64,000 nucleotides of DNA, from contig JAGTTQ010000001.1 in the NCBI GenBank assembly GCA_018223415.1, forward strand, positions 1,502,365 through 1,566,364. The letters run 5' to 3'. Position numbers and translations under genes: made by a program. Source of the stretch: Eubacteriaceae bacterium Marseille-Q4139 (GTDB lineage Bacteria > Bacillota > Clostridia > Lachnospirales > Lachnospiraceae). The notes below the pieces were generated by a model. That model worked only from the letters and a program-made list of their open reading frames with translations, made no database searches and was not told the DNA's origin. Shown in pieces: positions 1 through 7,768 of the stretch. The first letter of the stretch is position 1; every line of letters starts with the position of its first letter.

Positions 1-612
1 TACCGGATGCCGTATCACCGTCCGCCACCGTTCTTTTGGCACGCGCCTGACATCCGAGAGGTAAATCTCATGGTGCATCCGTTCTTCTGAAAAATCCGGT
101 TCATATCCATGTTCCCGTATAAACTGATTCATCCGTTCTATCGTTTCCGGCTCCATATCAAAGGGCCCGATATGCATGCACTGGACACAAAGCCCCTCTT
201 CTATCGTCAGAAATTCCACCCCGGAAAAATCCTGTTTTTTCTTCCTGGATGCCTCTAAAACCGCCCATTCAAAGTCTTCTTTTTCCACAAAATCCGGAAG
301 CCGGATCACGGAAATCCAGCGAAAATCTTCCTTTCGTATAAGGGCTGTATTCATATTGCTCCAAAAACCCTCTAACGGAGGAACCACATAATCAAAAAAG
401 CCCTGGATTTCACGTCCGGACTTCCTGCTCATTTTAATGGTAAAAGCAATGCCGTATAAAAGCCCGATGGCCTTTTTATAGTCGCCGTCCGCCTCGTTGG
501 GATCGCCATCTCCCCTCACGGCAATAAAATTCATCTTCGGAATTCGTACAAGCTGCGGCGTCTTCTCCGGAAGATAAAACTCCTTGTATTCCTTTTTGTA
601 ATCAAATGCCAT
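1..612 (-). CDS. GyrI-like ligand-binding domain protein, 3' end cut by window
   Basis: The reading frame starts at the ATG at 612 and stays open to the window edge, giving at least 204 residues. The protein begins MAFDYKKEYKEFY and resembles single-domain GyrI/AraC-effector-type small-molecule-binding proteins: an early strand LVRIPKMNFIAVRG, and near the end the phrase EIYLSDVRRVPKERWRTV, which is typical of the last strand of this fold. The family is about 205-215 residues long, so only a few codons are missing. It overlaps the end of the TfoX-like gene by about 11 bases, so the WYL regulator, TfoX-like and GyrI-like genes probably form one operon. The ligand is unknown; GyrI-like stand-alone domains are thought to bind or hydrolyse small hydrophobic compounds. 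Confidence 0.75.
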   Translation of the reverse strand, partial: MAFDYKKEYKEFYLPEKTPQLVRIPKMNFIAVRGDGDPNEADGDYKKAIGLLYGIAFTIKMSRKSGREIQGFFDYVVPPLEGFWSNMNTALIRKEDFRWISVIRLPDFVEKEDFEWAVLEASRKKKQDFSGVEFLTIEEGLCVQCMHIGPFDMEPETIERMNQFIREHGYEPDFSEERMHHEIYLSDVRRVPKERWRTVIRHPV

Positions 613-931
613 CTTTTTTTCTCCTCTTTTTCTTTTGCTCCGGAAGCTCCGGATACATGGCCGCCACCATCTCGCAGAGTTTCTCCCTGTCCTCCAAAAT
701 CGTACATGGCAGCAGCGCAGGCGGCGTATGTTCCCACACCTCTTCCCGGCAGTCCGGCATGAACCGCCTGGATGCAGCCGTATCTTTCACGGCAAAGCCG
801 TCTCCATATATTCCGCCGATCAGCTTGTCCTGATAATAAAACAGCCAGCCGCCCATCATAGGGATGTACCGGATATCCCCTAACGGTGCCAACTGCTCTG
901 CCACATACTTTGCCAATTCCTTCTGGGCCAT
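602..931 (-). CDS. TfoX N-terminal domain protein
   Basis: This 109-residue protein has the TfoX N-terminal fold: the stretch around PLGDIRYIPMMGGWLFYYQDKLIGGI matches the characteristic MMGG/FGG turn, and the length equals that of stand-alone TfoX-N proteins. It lacks the C-terminal helix-hairpin-helix domain of Haemophilus TfoX, so a role in competence should not be assumed. The tail is very basic (EQKKKRRKKDG). A GGAGG ribosome site lies 7 bases before the ATG. It sits between the WYL regulator and the GyrI-like gene with almost no gaps, so it is probably co-transcribed with both. Confidence 0.8.
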   Translation of the reverse strand: MAQKELAKYVAEQLAPLGDIRYIPMMGGWLFYYQDKLIGGIYGDGFAVKDTAASRRFMPDCREEVWEHTPPALLPCTILEDREKLCEMVAAMYPELPEQKKKRRKKDGI

Positions 932-949
932 ATAGATTCCTCCCTTCCT

Positions 950-1858
950 TTATTCCGAGTAAACCGAAACCAGCCGTTTTGCCGTTTCCAGAAGCCGTTT
1001 CTTCACGGAAACCGGCTCCAAAACCTCTGCCCTGTCTCCGAAGGTTAGAAGCCACCCCGTCAGCGCGTCTTCGTCTGCATAGTCCATCCGGAACAAAAGA
1101 CGCCCGTCCTTCTGCACTTCAAAGCAGCCCGGGCCAAACTCCTCCATAAGCCGCCACTTCATCTCCGGCTCAAACAGCGCCTTCACACGGATATTGGCCG
1201 GAAAAATCCGTTCGTTGGAGAGATCCGGCATGGGAACCTGCCTCGGTTCAAAACCGCTCTCCTCTTTCTTTGGCATGTCCATCCGGTTCAGCTTAAACAG
1301 GCGGAAGTCCTCCCTCTTAAGGCACCAGCCCCACACGTACCAGCTCGACCACTTGAACACCAGATAATACGGCTCTATGTTCCGCACGCTGTCGCCGCCC
1401 GGGGCATAATAGTGAAAGGACAGATGTTTCCGTTCTTCTACGGCTTCCTGAATCAGGGCGATCTTGGGCGCCAGAGACTCCTTATACCAGGAAGACAGGT
1501 CGATCAGGATCGAGTCCCTGCCGCATACTAATTCCGACGCCCCCGGCTTCAGTTTTTCCATCAGCCGTTCGCAGTACCGGCTCCCGTTTACGCTGTCGAG
1601 GCTGCGGAGGCCTGCCAGAATCATCTGCATCTCCTTTGAAGTGAGAAGCGTCCGATCCATCCGGTAGCCCTCCATGATACGGATTCCGCCTCCTGCACCC
1701 TGTGCCGTGCAGATTGGGATCCCCGCCCTGCAAAGCGCGTCAATGTCCCGGTTTATGGTTCTGCGCGATACTTCAAATCTCTCCGCCAGCTCCGGCGCCG
1801 TTATCTTCTCCTTCTGAAGAAGAACGGAGAGAATTCCTATCAGTCGGTCTGTTTTCAT
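950..1858 (-). CDS. WYL-domain (YafY-type) transcriptional regulator
   Basis: A 302-residue regulator. An N-terminal winged HTH (about residues 1-60, with KITAPELAERFEVSRRTINRDI) is followed by a WYL domain (about 125-210; SSWYVWGWCLKREDFRLFKL) and a C-terminal WCX-like extension. WYL proteins bind nucleic acid or nucleotide-like ligands and many control stress, DNA-damage or defence genes. I chose the ATG at 1858: the longer frame to 1909 would run into a perfect palindrome that looks like its own operator. The two genes downstream are the likely targets, with autoregulation through the palindrome. A decayed copy of the first part of this gene exists at 4.3-4.4 kb. Confidence 0.88.
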   Translation of the reverse strand: MKTDRLIGILSVLLQKEKITAPELAERFEVSRRTINRDIDALCRAGIPICTAQGAGGGIRIMEGYRMDRTLLTSKEMQMILAGLRSLDSVNGSRYCERLMEKLKPGASELVCGRDSILIDLSSWYKESLAPKIALIQEAVEERKHLSFHYYAPGGDSVRNIEPYYLVFKWSSWYVWGWCLKREDFRLFKLNRMDMPKKEESGFEPRQVPMPDLSNERIFPANIRVKALFEPEMKWRLMEEFGPGCFEVQKDGRLLFRMDYADEDALTGWLLTFGDRAEVLEPVSVKKRLLETAKRLVSVYSE

Positions 1859-1882
1859 TTCGGTTTCCGCCTTTATCATAAC

Positions 1883-1918
1883 AAAATAAACATGACAGCA
1901 GTGTGTCATGTTTATTTT
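1883..1918. promoter_or_regulatory. Perfect 15-bp inverted repeat, probable WYL-regulator operator
   Basis: The arms at 1883-1897 and 1904-1918 are exact reverse complements separated by 6 bases (core TGACA-GCAGTG-TGTCA). The site starts 25 bases upstream of the regulator's ATG and lies between the regulator and the 3' end of the Mrr gene. No U-tract terminator logic explains it well. Autoregulation by a dimeric repressor is the simplest reading, which is an inference. Confidence 0.65.
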
Positions 1919-1954
1919 AGCATAGGTGAAGTTGGAAGGCCAGGAAATGCGGCT

Positions 1955-2851
1955 TTAATTTTCGGAAAAATAGTCACTGTCGATGCGCTTGATGCGATAG
2001 GTTTTCTGAGTCGATACACCGATCCCATATTCGATCATAAGCTCCGTAAGCTTCTGGCCGTCGACGAGGATGATATGCTGGGCATCTGCAAAGTCTTTCG
2101 CTCCCTGGGAATATTTTGCGGTTGTGATGAACAGGCCTTTCTCTACTCTTGGCGGCCCCATCATCGCCCCTGCAAACTTTTGGATATCCGGTTTTCCAAC
2201 CGTTGTGCTGGGATCCCATCGCTTTGCCTGTATGTAAATCAGGTTAAACCCAAGCTTATCCTCGTGGATAACGCCGTCGATGCCGCCGTCCCCGCTGGCT
2301 TTTGTCACAAATCCGTCCCCGTATCCCATGGACTTCATCAAATCTACCACGAGATTTTCAAAAAATACAGGAGACTGACCCATGATTTCTGTCAGCAGTT
2401 CATCGGCCAGCTGCCCGTTAATGCTTTGATACACCCGCTCAAAGGTCTCCTGCGGCGTTTCGGCCGTATCCTGTTCTGTATCGTCAGAAACCGATCCCGC
2501 TGTCTTTTTGTTTCCCCTGAATTCTGCAAAGGATGGGTATTTCTCTGCCAGAAGCTTGTCCGTGATGACGGCGCCGCTTTCAAACAGCTTTTTCCCTTCC
2601 TCCGTAATCTGAAAATGAGCCCGCGACGGCGCCTGAATCAACCCTGCTTTCTTCAAATACGTCCTCGCCCATCCGATTCGGTTATCGTAAACTGTCTGGT
2701 TTCCGCTTGGAAGCCGCTCTAAAAGCTCCGTTTCCCCGAGTTTAAGCTGACTGGTGATGGATTCCTTTATTTCCTTTAGGGAATAAGTTTTTCCGTCGCT
2801 TATGGCAGATAAAAACGGAATGTATAGTTCGTAGTATTTTGGTAAGCTCAT
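1955..2851 (-). CDS. mrr: Mrr-type restriction endonuclease
   Basis: A 298-residue protein with the layout of Mrr: an N-terminal winged-helix Mrr_N domain (about residues 5-95, starting SLPKYYELYIPFL) and a C-terminal PD-(D/E)XK nuclease domain, with the motif GDGGIDGVI followed by IYIQAKRW near residues 190-215. D and QAK are the usual catalytic residues of this family, which cuts modified DNA. The start at 2851 follows GGAG with a 6-base spacer; an in-frame ATG at 2863 is possible. No methyltransferase gene is intact nearby, which fits a modification-dependent (type IV) enzyme. A decayed duplicate of parts of this gene lies at 4.45-4.6 kb. Confidence 0.88.
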   Translation of the reverse strand: MSLPKYYELYIPFLSAISDGKTYSLKEIKESITSQLKLGETELLERLPSGNQTVYDNRIGWARTYLKKAGLIQAPSRAHFQITEEGKKLFESGAVITDKLLAEKYPSFAEFRGNKKTAGSVSDDTEQDTAETPQETFERVYQSINGQLADELLTEIMGQSPVFFENLVVDLMKSMGYGDGFVTKASGDGGIDGVIHEDKLGFNLIYIQAKRWDPSTTVGKPDIQKFAGAMMGPPRVEKGLFITTAKYSQGAKDFADAQHIILVDGQKLTELMIEYGIGVSTQKTYRIKRIDSDYFSEN

Positions 2852-3050
2852 GTTAATCTCCATTCTGCCGCCTTTTAGTTGGCGGCACACATAAATGGCT
2901 CTAAAAGACCGTACACTAAGATTTGAAAATTCGATAGCAGCTCCAGCCCTATCCCTGGCATGCCCTCGCCATTGGTTCAACGGATCACTGTTCCCGGAAA
3001 AGCATACTGTGTATATTCCGTTTTCAGGACGGCCCCATGCTGTTTTGGGT

Positions 3051-4037
3051 TCATGCCTGCTTTTCGTCCAGGGCCTTTTTTAATTCCTTTGCCGCCGGAA
3101 AGCCATAAGCACTTTCCGCATGCTCCACCGCTCTTAAGATCGCCTGAGAAACTACTCTTGCCGCCAAAGTTCCCACCATATCCTGATCGGCTTTTACATC
3201 TCCCAGGGATACCGCGTAAATACTATCCCCATCGGCGCTGGTGTGAACGGGGCGTATGGAGCGGGCGTATCCGTCATGGGCCATGCCCGCAATCTTGCAG
3301 AGCTTTGTCTTGTTAAACTCTGCATTTGTAAAGACTGCCCCGATGGTTGTGTTTCCTGCAAACTTATTCTCAATCACCTGGTTTATCTTAAGCATCTCCT
3401 CCTCGGAATCTAAGAAGGTCTTTCTGTCCTCTCCTAAGAGCCCTGCCGCCTTCTTTCCTGTCTTCCAATCGAAGATATCTCCCAGGGCGTTTACCGCAAC
3501 CACGGCTCCCACCATCAGTTCGCCTGTCTTTACGGCATAGCTTCCTATGCCTGATTTCATGCAGAAATCCATTCCTTTCACTTTCCCTACGGTAGCTCCT
3601 GTGCCCGCCCCGTAGCTGCCGTCCTTATAGTTGCCTGTTTCCGCATTTTTACATGCCTCATAGCCCATGGCCTTATCAGGGCGCGTACCGATCTCCCCCA
3701 CGGCAAGGTCAAACAGACAGGACTGGCACACAAGGGGAACCTTTGTGACCCCTACGTCAAAGCCTATGCCCCTTTCTTCCAGGTACTCTCTGACGCCGCA
3801 GGACGCTTCAAGGCCGAAGGCGCTTCCTCCTGAGAGAAGAATTGCATGAATCTTCTCAGCCGCCGCCATGGGCTTTAAAAGCTCGCTTTCCACTGACGCC
3901 GGGCCACCCCCTCTCACGTCAAGACCCACGGCCGCTCCTTTTTCAAAGATAAATACCGTGCAGCCCGTTCCCGCCTTGGTGTTTTCTGTGCTTCCTATTT
4001 TTAGGTTTTCAAAGTTTGTGATGGGTATTCCTTTCAT
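3051..4037 (-). CDS. P1 family (DmpA/S58-like) peptidase
   Basis: A 328-residue Ntn-type hydrolase precursor of the DmpA/P1 family, which cleaves N-terminal residues or beta-peptide-like substrates after autoproteolysis. Visible hallmarks are the GGGPASVES segment near residue 43, the LLSGGSAFGLEA motif near residue 67, and the processing site AGNTTIGAVFTNA near residues 227-239, where a Thr (in place of the Ser of DmpA) would become the new N-terminal nucleophile. There is no signal peptide, so it should be cytoplasmic. Its length is typical. It sits alone between two defence-like loci, with its own ribosome site (AAAGGAGG) before the ATG. Confidence 0.85.
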   Translation of the reverse strand: MKGIPITNFENLKIGSTENTKAGTGCTVFIFEKGAAVGLDVRGGGPASVESELLKPMAAAEKIHAILLSGGSAFGLEASCGVREYLEERGIGFDVGVTKVPLVCQSCLFDLAVGEIGTRPDKAMGYEACKNAETGNYKDGSYGAGTGATVGKVKGMDFCMKSGIGSYAVKTGELMVGAVVAVNALGDIFDWKTGKKAAGLLGEDRKTFLDSEEEMLKINQVIENKFAGNTTIGAVFTNAEFNKTKLCKIAGMAHDGYARSIRPVHTSADGDSIYAVSLGDVKADQDMVGTLAARVVSQAILRAVEHAESAYGFPAAKELKKALDEKQA

Positions 4038-4219
4038 ATGGGCCTCCTTTGGCTTTGAAGTTTTTCCTCTAGTTTCGATTAGTCGAAATGTTTCCGGGTT
4101 ATATTCCCCTTCGTTTCGCCGGTTTTACACGAATACATGCAAATTCGTGAATTTCTCCTTCAGAAAGGCTCTGCTTGATCGCTTGACTATTTTGCACAGC
4201 CGTTTCTGTGGGCGCTTTT
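4038..4219. other. Intergenic stretch with two small hairpins
   Basis: No gene is seen here. Short inverted repeats occur at about 4075 (TTTCGA-TTAG-TCGAAA) and 4126-4150 (CACGAAT/ATTCGTG). Together with the two fragments that follow, this is non-functional or regulatory DNA upstream of the P1 peptidase. Confidence 0.4.
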
Positions 4220-4334
4220 TCATAAAACAGCCATTTTTAGTATGCCAATATCATCTACATCTATTTTTTGATAAGGGATTGTAAGCTCTTTCAATTTGCT
4301 AGGAACTACTTCTCTCACACCGCCTTCATAATAA
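4220..4334 (-). pseudogene. C-terminal fragment resembling an N6-adenine DNA methylase tail
   Basis: On the minus strand an open frame without a start reads SYYEGGVREVVPSKLKEL and continues TIPYQKIDVDDIGILKMAVL before a TGA at 4220. The pattern GG(V/L)-x-E-x-x-P-S-x-x-K-x-L-x-I-P recalls the extreme C-terminus of Eco57I/type I-like DNA methylases. Only about 38 residues remain, and the frame ends abruptly where the WYL/Mrr duplicate begins, so this is a gene scar at a recombination junction. The family assignment is from memory of the motif and is weak; that it is a coding remnant is more likely. Confidence 0.4.
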
Positions 4335-4592
4335 CTTCAAATCTCTCTGCCTGCTACGGCGCCGTTACCTTTTCCTTTTGAAGGAGAACGGAGAGAATTC
4401 CTATGAGACAATCTGCTTTTATTTCGGTTTCCGCCTTTATTTTAGCACCTATGAAATTGGAATACCAAGCAATACCGTTTTAATTTTCAGAAAAATAGTC
4501 GCTGTCGATGCGCTTGATGCGGTAGGTTTTCTGGGGTGAAACGCCGTTCCCGCTGCCTTTTTATTTCCCCTAAATCGAGCGGCTATGGAATA
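4334..4592 (-). pseudogene. Decayed duplicate of the WYL regulator 5' end plus Mrr 3' end
   Basis: Bases 4334-4440 match 1769-1876 (start of the WYL gene) and 4441-4545 match 1916-2020 (end of mrr), in the same order and orientation and with high identity. The copy lost its start codon (CAT to TAT), lost the whole 36-bp operator palindrome, and jumps from the mrr C-terminus to an internal mrr segment (the encoded phrase ARFRGNKKAAGT versus AEFRGNKKTAGS). The two deletions sit at direct repeats present in the intact copy (TTTAT and ACCGATCCC). It cannot encode a working protein. Confidence 0.85.
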
Positions 4593-4623
4593 AAAGATGC
4601 CCCTCCTTTTTATTTCAATCTTC

Positions 4624-6192
4624 CTATGGATCCAATATCTGCGATATGCTGTCAGAGATATACTGAAAAATATTCTCACATTTATCAGCCAGACATCGTA
4701 TGATATCCAGTCTCACGGCGTTAATATCTTGTGAGATTCCTGTTGATAAGCTGAAAAACTCTTCATGCTTTCCCGCCAGCAGCGCACGTTCAATCTGTTC
4801 GACAACTTCTGATTCATCGCCAAGCTTCCATATCTTTTGCAGCTCGGCAGTGGTGTTATTGAGCGCCAGTTCTAACAAATACTTTTCCGGCCAGACCTTT
4901 CCCGGTAGATAGCAAAGCCTCTTGCTGATCCACTCATCAAAGTCGGAACCAACCCTCGCTTCCAAATGATTGATTACCTGTTTCTTCGCCTGAGCATCCA
5001 GGACTCGCTTGTCGCCGTCAAGAAATGCAATGCATTTATGGTTCTTTTCCCGATACTGCGCGCTTAACTGCTTTAAAACAGCTTGATCCGAGCCGATTGG
5101 AAGAATGCTGATCCTTTCCCTGAGCGACTGCGGCAGGCATCCTTCAAGCACCGCCTGACCCACAGGGTCTTCCGTATAAACCGTCGCCTCTTTCCGCATA
5201 CCACCGCTTAATCGGTTCATTGCAAAGCCGGTCGAGATCCCTTTATATATCTCTGTTTTTTCATCATGCGTTTCGATATAAAATCTTCCTTCCGGGGGAA
5301 CCAAATCCAATATTGCTCCAGAATGTGTAGAACAAATAATCTGGCAGTGCAGTTCTTTGCACAGCTTCTTTAGCTCCAATATAAATTTTCTCTGCGCTTC
5401 TTCATGCAGACCCAGTTCAATTTCATCAACGACAATGAGGGCGTTTTTCCCGGCTGCAAATAGTTCAATCAGCAAAGAAAAAATCGCATTTTCGCCTGCG
5501 CCCATGTTAAATCCTGAGTAATGCTTATTTTTCCTGTCTACGACGAACAGCCTTCTTTTGTCCACGGTTCTAATATCCAGGGAGGTATAAGTTTTTCCCA
5601 AAATTGTACTTGCAATTTTCAAAATTTTTTCTTTTGTCTCCTGCGGAAAATTTACAGATTGAAATCTCCCCGAATAGTTCTTTTCCGTTTTTCTTTCACT
5701 TGGCGGCACAATTCTCTGGATTCCGAGAAATACGACATTTCTCGAAACTCTTTTTTCATATTTATTCCACTTCCCTCCTTTGTTTTTATACCTCCGCTGG
5801 TATCCCATACCAGCATATAAAGTTTTCTTTTCTGGATCTCTCCATCTTTCATGACAGATTTTGTAATAGATATTAAGCCCCTCGACTTTTACTTCGTCTG
5901 CCGTCTGTATGAAGAAATCACTGAATGTATAATAATTTTTGTTCCTGTCACTGGGCGTATAGCCGTTTTTTCCATTATGATATGCACAGCATGCCATCGC
6001 CAGCAGCGTTGATTTCCCTGACCCATTTTTCCCCAGGATCGCTGAAATAGGATATTCAAATTCTATCTGAAAAGGATATAACCCTCTCAGACTGCCGCTT
6101 TGCAGGTAAATTTCGACTAAGCTTCTGGCCGAATAATCAGATTGAAACCATTTTTTGTTATCATTGTCCAGTTGTGAATACCTGTATTCCAT
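4624..6192 (-). CDS. OLD-like AAA ATPase with C-terminal TOPRIM-like region
   Basis: A 522-residue SMC/OLD-type ATPase: Walker A GKNGSGKST (about residues 54-62), an ABC-like signature NMGAGENA (about 229-236), Walker B ALIVVDEIELGLH (about 251-263) and the STHSG switch (about 287-291). The last third has VYTEDPVGQAVL (E near 341) and AFLDGDKR (about 389-396), the E...DxD pattern of a TOPRIM domain. OLD proteins are ATP-dependent nucleases that act in phage defence. I chose the ATG at 6192, preceded by GGGGAC; an upstream start at 6285 would overlap rlmD. It lies 59 bases after rlmD and could be read from its transcript. No partner helicase (GajB-like) is next to it. Confidence 0.75.
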   Translation of the reverse strand: MEYRYSQLDNDNKKWFQSDYSARSLVEIYLQSGSLRGLYPFQIEFEYPISAILGKNGSGKSTLLAMACCAYHNGKNGYTPSDRNKNYYTFSDFFIQTADEVKVEGLNIYYKICHERWRDPEKKTLYAGMGYQRRYKNKGGKWNKYEKRVSRNVVFLGIQRIVPPSERKTEKNYSGRFQSVNFPQETKEKILKIASTILGKTYTSLDIRTVDKRRLFVVDRKNKHYSGFNMGAGENAIFSLLIELFAAGKNALIVVDEIELGLHEEAQRKFILELKKLCKELHCQIICSTHSGAILDLVPPEGRFYIETHDEKTEIYKGISTGFAMNRLSGGMRKEATVYTEDPVGQAVLEGCLPQSLRERISILPIGSDQAVLKQLSAQYREKNHKCIAFLDGDKRVLDAQAKKQVINHLEARVGSDFDEWISKRLCYLPGKVWPEKYLLELALNNTTAELQKIWKLGDESEVVEQIERALLAGKHEEFFSLSTGISQDINAVRLDIIRCLADKCENIFQYISDSISQILDP

Positions 6193-6251
6193 CTTTTGTC
6201 CCCTTTTTGCAGACGCATTCGCAGTTTGCCCGGCTCCCTGTCTTTCATTTC

Positions 6252-7664
6252 CTAAGCTCGGTGAATTTCGACACAGGCCTCGCAATGCCCGGTCCCCGGA
6301 AACATATCCACCGCCCGAACTCTCCTCACCTCATACCCTCTCTCCCCCAAATACTTCAAATCCCGCGCCAACGTCGCCGAGTCGCAGCTCACATACACCA
6401 CCCGCTTCGGCGCCATTTTCACAATCGTATCCAGGCAGACAGAATCGCAGCCCTTTCTCGGCGGATCCACCACGATCACATCGGCGTAAATATGGTTCTT
6501 CTCATACTGCTCCGGCAGAACCTCCTCGGCCTTTCCCACAAAAAATTCCACATTGGAAAGCCCGTTCCGCTTCGCGTTCTCCCTGGCGTCCTCGATGGCC
6601 TGCGGAATGATCTCCACCCCGTAAACCTTCTTTGCCTTCTGCGCCAGGAACGATGAAATCGTCCCGATGCCGCAGTAAAGATCCCAGACCGTCTCCTCGC
6701 CCGTAAGCCCCGCAAACTCCAACGCCGTCCCGTAAAGCCGCTCCGTCTGCACGGGATTCACCTGATAAAAAGAAAGCGGCGAGATCCGATAACTCACGTT
6801 CCCGATGGAATCCGTAATATAGCCCGGCCCGTACAGGTTAAGAATCCGCGTTCCCATGATAACATTCGTCTTCTCCCGGTTCACCGAGCAGGAGATACTC
6901 TGCACGCCCATGGCAGAAAGCCACTTTACAAGCGCCTCGGCATGGGGCAGCCGCTCCCCGTTGATGACGATGCAGACCATCAGCTCCCCGCTGGCAAAGC
7001 CCTTTCTCAAAAGCACATGGCGCACCAACCCGCTGTGGGACGTCTCATCATACGCCAAAATCCCATATTCCTTCATGAAATCCAGAATCGCCCGCAAAAG
7101 CCCCTGGTTTTCCTCGCATCCCAACAGGCAGTCACAGTCCGGCACGGGAATCAGCGTATGCGTCCGGCCCGCATAAAATCCTGCCGTAAGCTCGCCGTTT
7201 TTGTCATAGCCGATGGGATACTGGGCTTTATTCCGGTATCTCCACGGATTTTCCATGCCGATGATCGGCTCCATCAAAACGGCCCCCGGCACGTCTTTTG
7301 CCGCTTCCGCCTCTTCCGGCAGAAACAGATTAGACAGCCCGCCAATCCGCTTTAAATGGTTGTACACCTTCCGCTCCTTAAATTTAAGCTGTTCTTCATA
7401 AGAAAGCTCCTGAAGCTGACAGCCGCCGCACTGCCTCGCCACGGCACAGCGCGCCGGAACACGCCCCGGCGCCGCCTTCAAAACCTTAATAAGCCTGGCA
7501 AATCCATAGTTTTTCTTCATTTTCATCGCCGATGCCTCGATCACATCGCCGATCAGCGCGTCCTTCACAAACCAGATATACCCGTCAAGCTTTCCTATTC
7601 CCGCGCCGTCCTCGCTCATGTCTTCAATTTCCAGCGTAAATCTATCGTTTTTCCTGATTTCCAT
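6252..7664 (-). CDS. rlmD: 23S rRNA (uracil-C5)-methyltransferase, RlmD/RlmCD type
   Basis: A 470-residue RNA m5U methyltransferase of the TrmA/RlmC/RlmD group. An N-terminal TRAM domain (about 1-60) is followed by iron-sulfur cysteines in CAVARQCGGC (about 73-82), a central RNA-binding region and a Rossmann SAM domain with VWDLYCGIGTISSFLA (about 320-335). Catalytic Cys and Glu lie in VVYVSCDSATLARDL and near the C-terminal HCEACVEIHR. It should methylate U747 and/or U1939 of 23S rRNA; which one cannot be told from sequence. The start at 7664 has GGAG 6 bases upstream; the longer frames to 7760 lack a site. Confidence 0.92.
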   Translation of the reverse strand: MEIRKNDRFTLEIEDMSEDGAGIGKLDGYIWFVKDALIGDVIEASAMKMKKNYGFARLIKVLKAAPGRVPARCAVARQCGGCQLQELSYEEQLKFKERKVYNHLKRIGGLSNLFLPEEAEAAKDVPGAVLMEPIIGMENPWRYRNKAQYPIGYDKNGELTAGFYAGRTHTLIPVPDCDCLLGCEENQGLLRAILDFMKEYGILAYDETSHSGLVRHVLLRKGFASGELMVCIVINGERLPHAEALVKWLSAMGVQSISCSVNREKTNVIMGTRILNLYGPGYITDSIGNVSYRISPLSFYQVNPVQTERLYGTALEFAGLTGEETVWDLYCGIGTISSFLAQKAKKVYGVEIIPQAIEDARENAKRNGLSNVEFFVGKAEEVLPEQYEKNHIYADVIVVDPPRKGCDSVCLDTIVKMAPKRVVYVSCDSATLARDLKYLGERGYEVRRVRAVDMFPGTGHCEACVEIHRA

Positions 7665-7768
7665 ACCAATCTCCATGTTCCGGGCCAGGCCCGATTTTTT
7701 ACCAGTATAACAGTCCGCCGCCGCCAAGTCAAACGCACCGGCTTCCCTCTTCCATGCCATCCCGCCTG

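Noticed and set aside
4449..4679. A 76-codon minus-strand open frame.
   Set aside because: It is the mrr remnant read through a frame change and the tail of the OLD-like gene region; it has no ribosome site.
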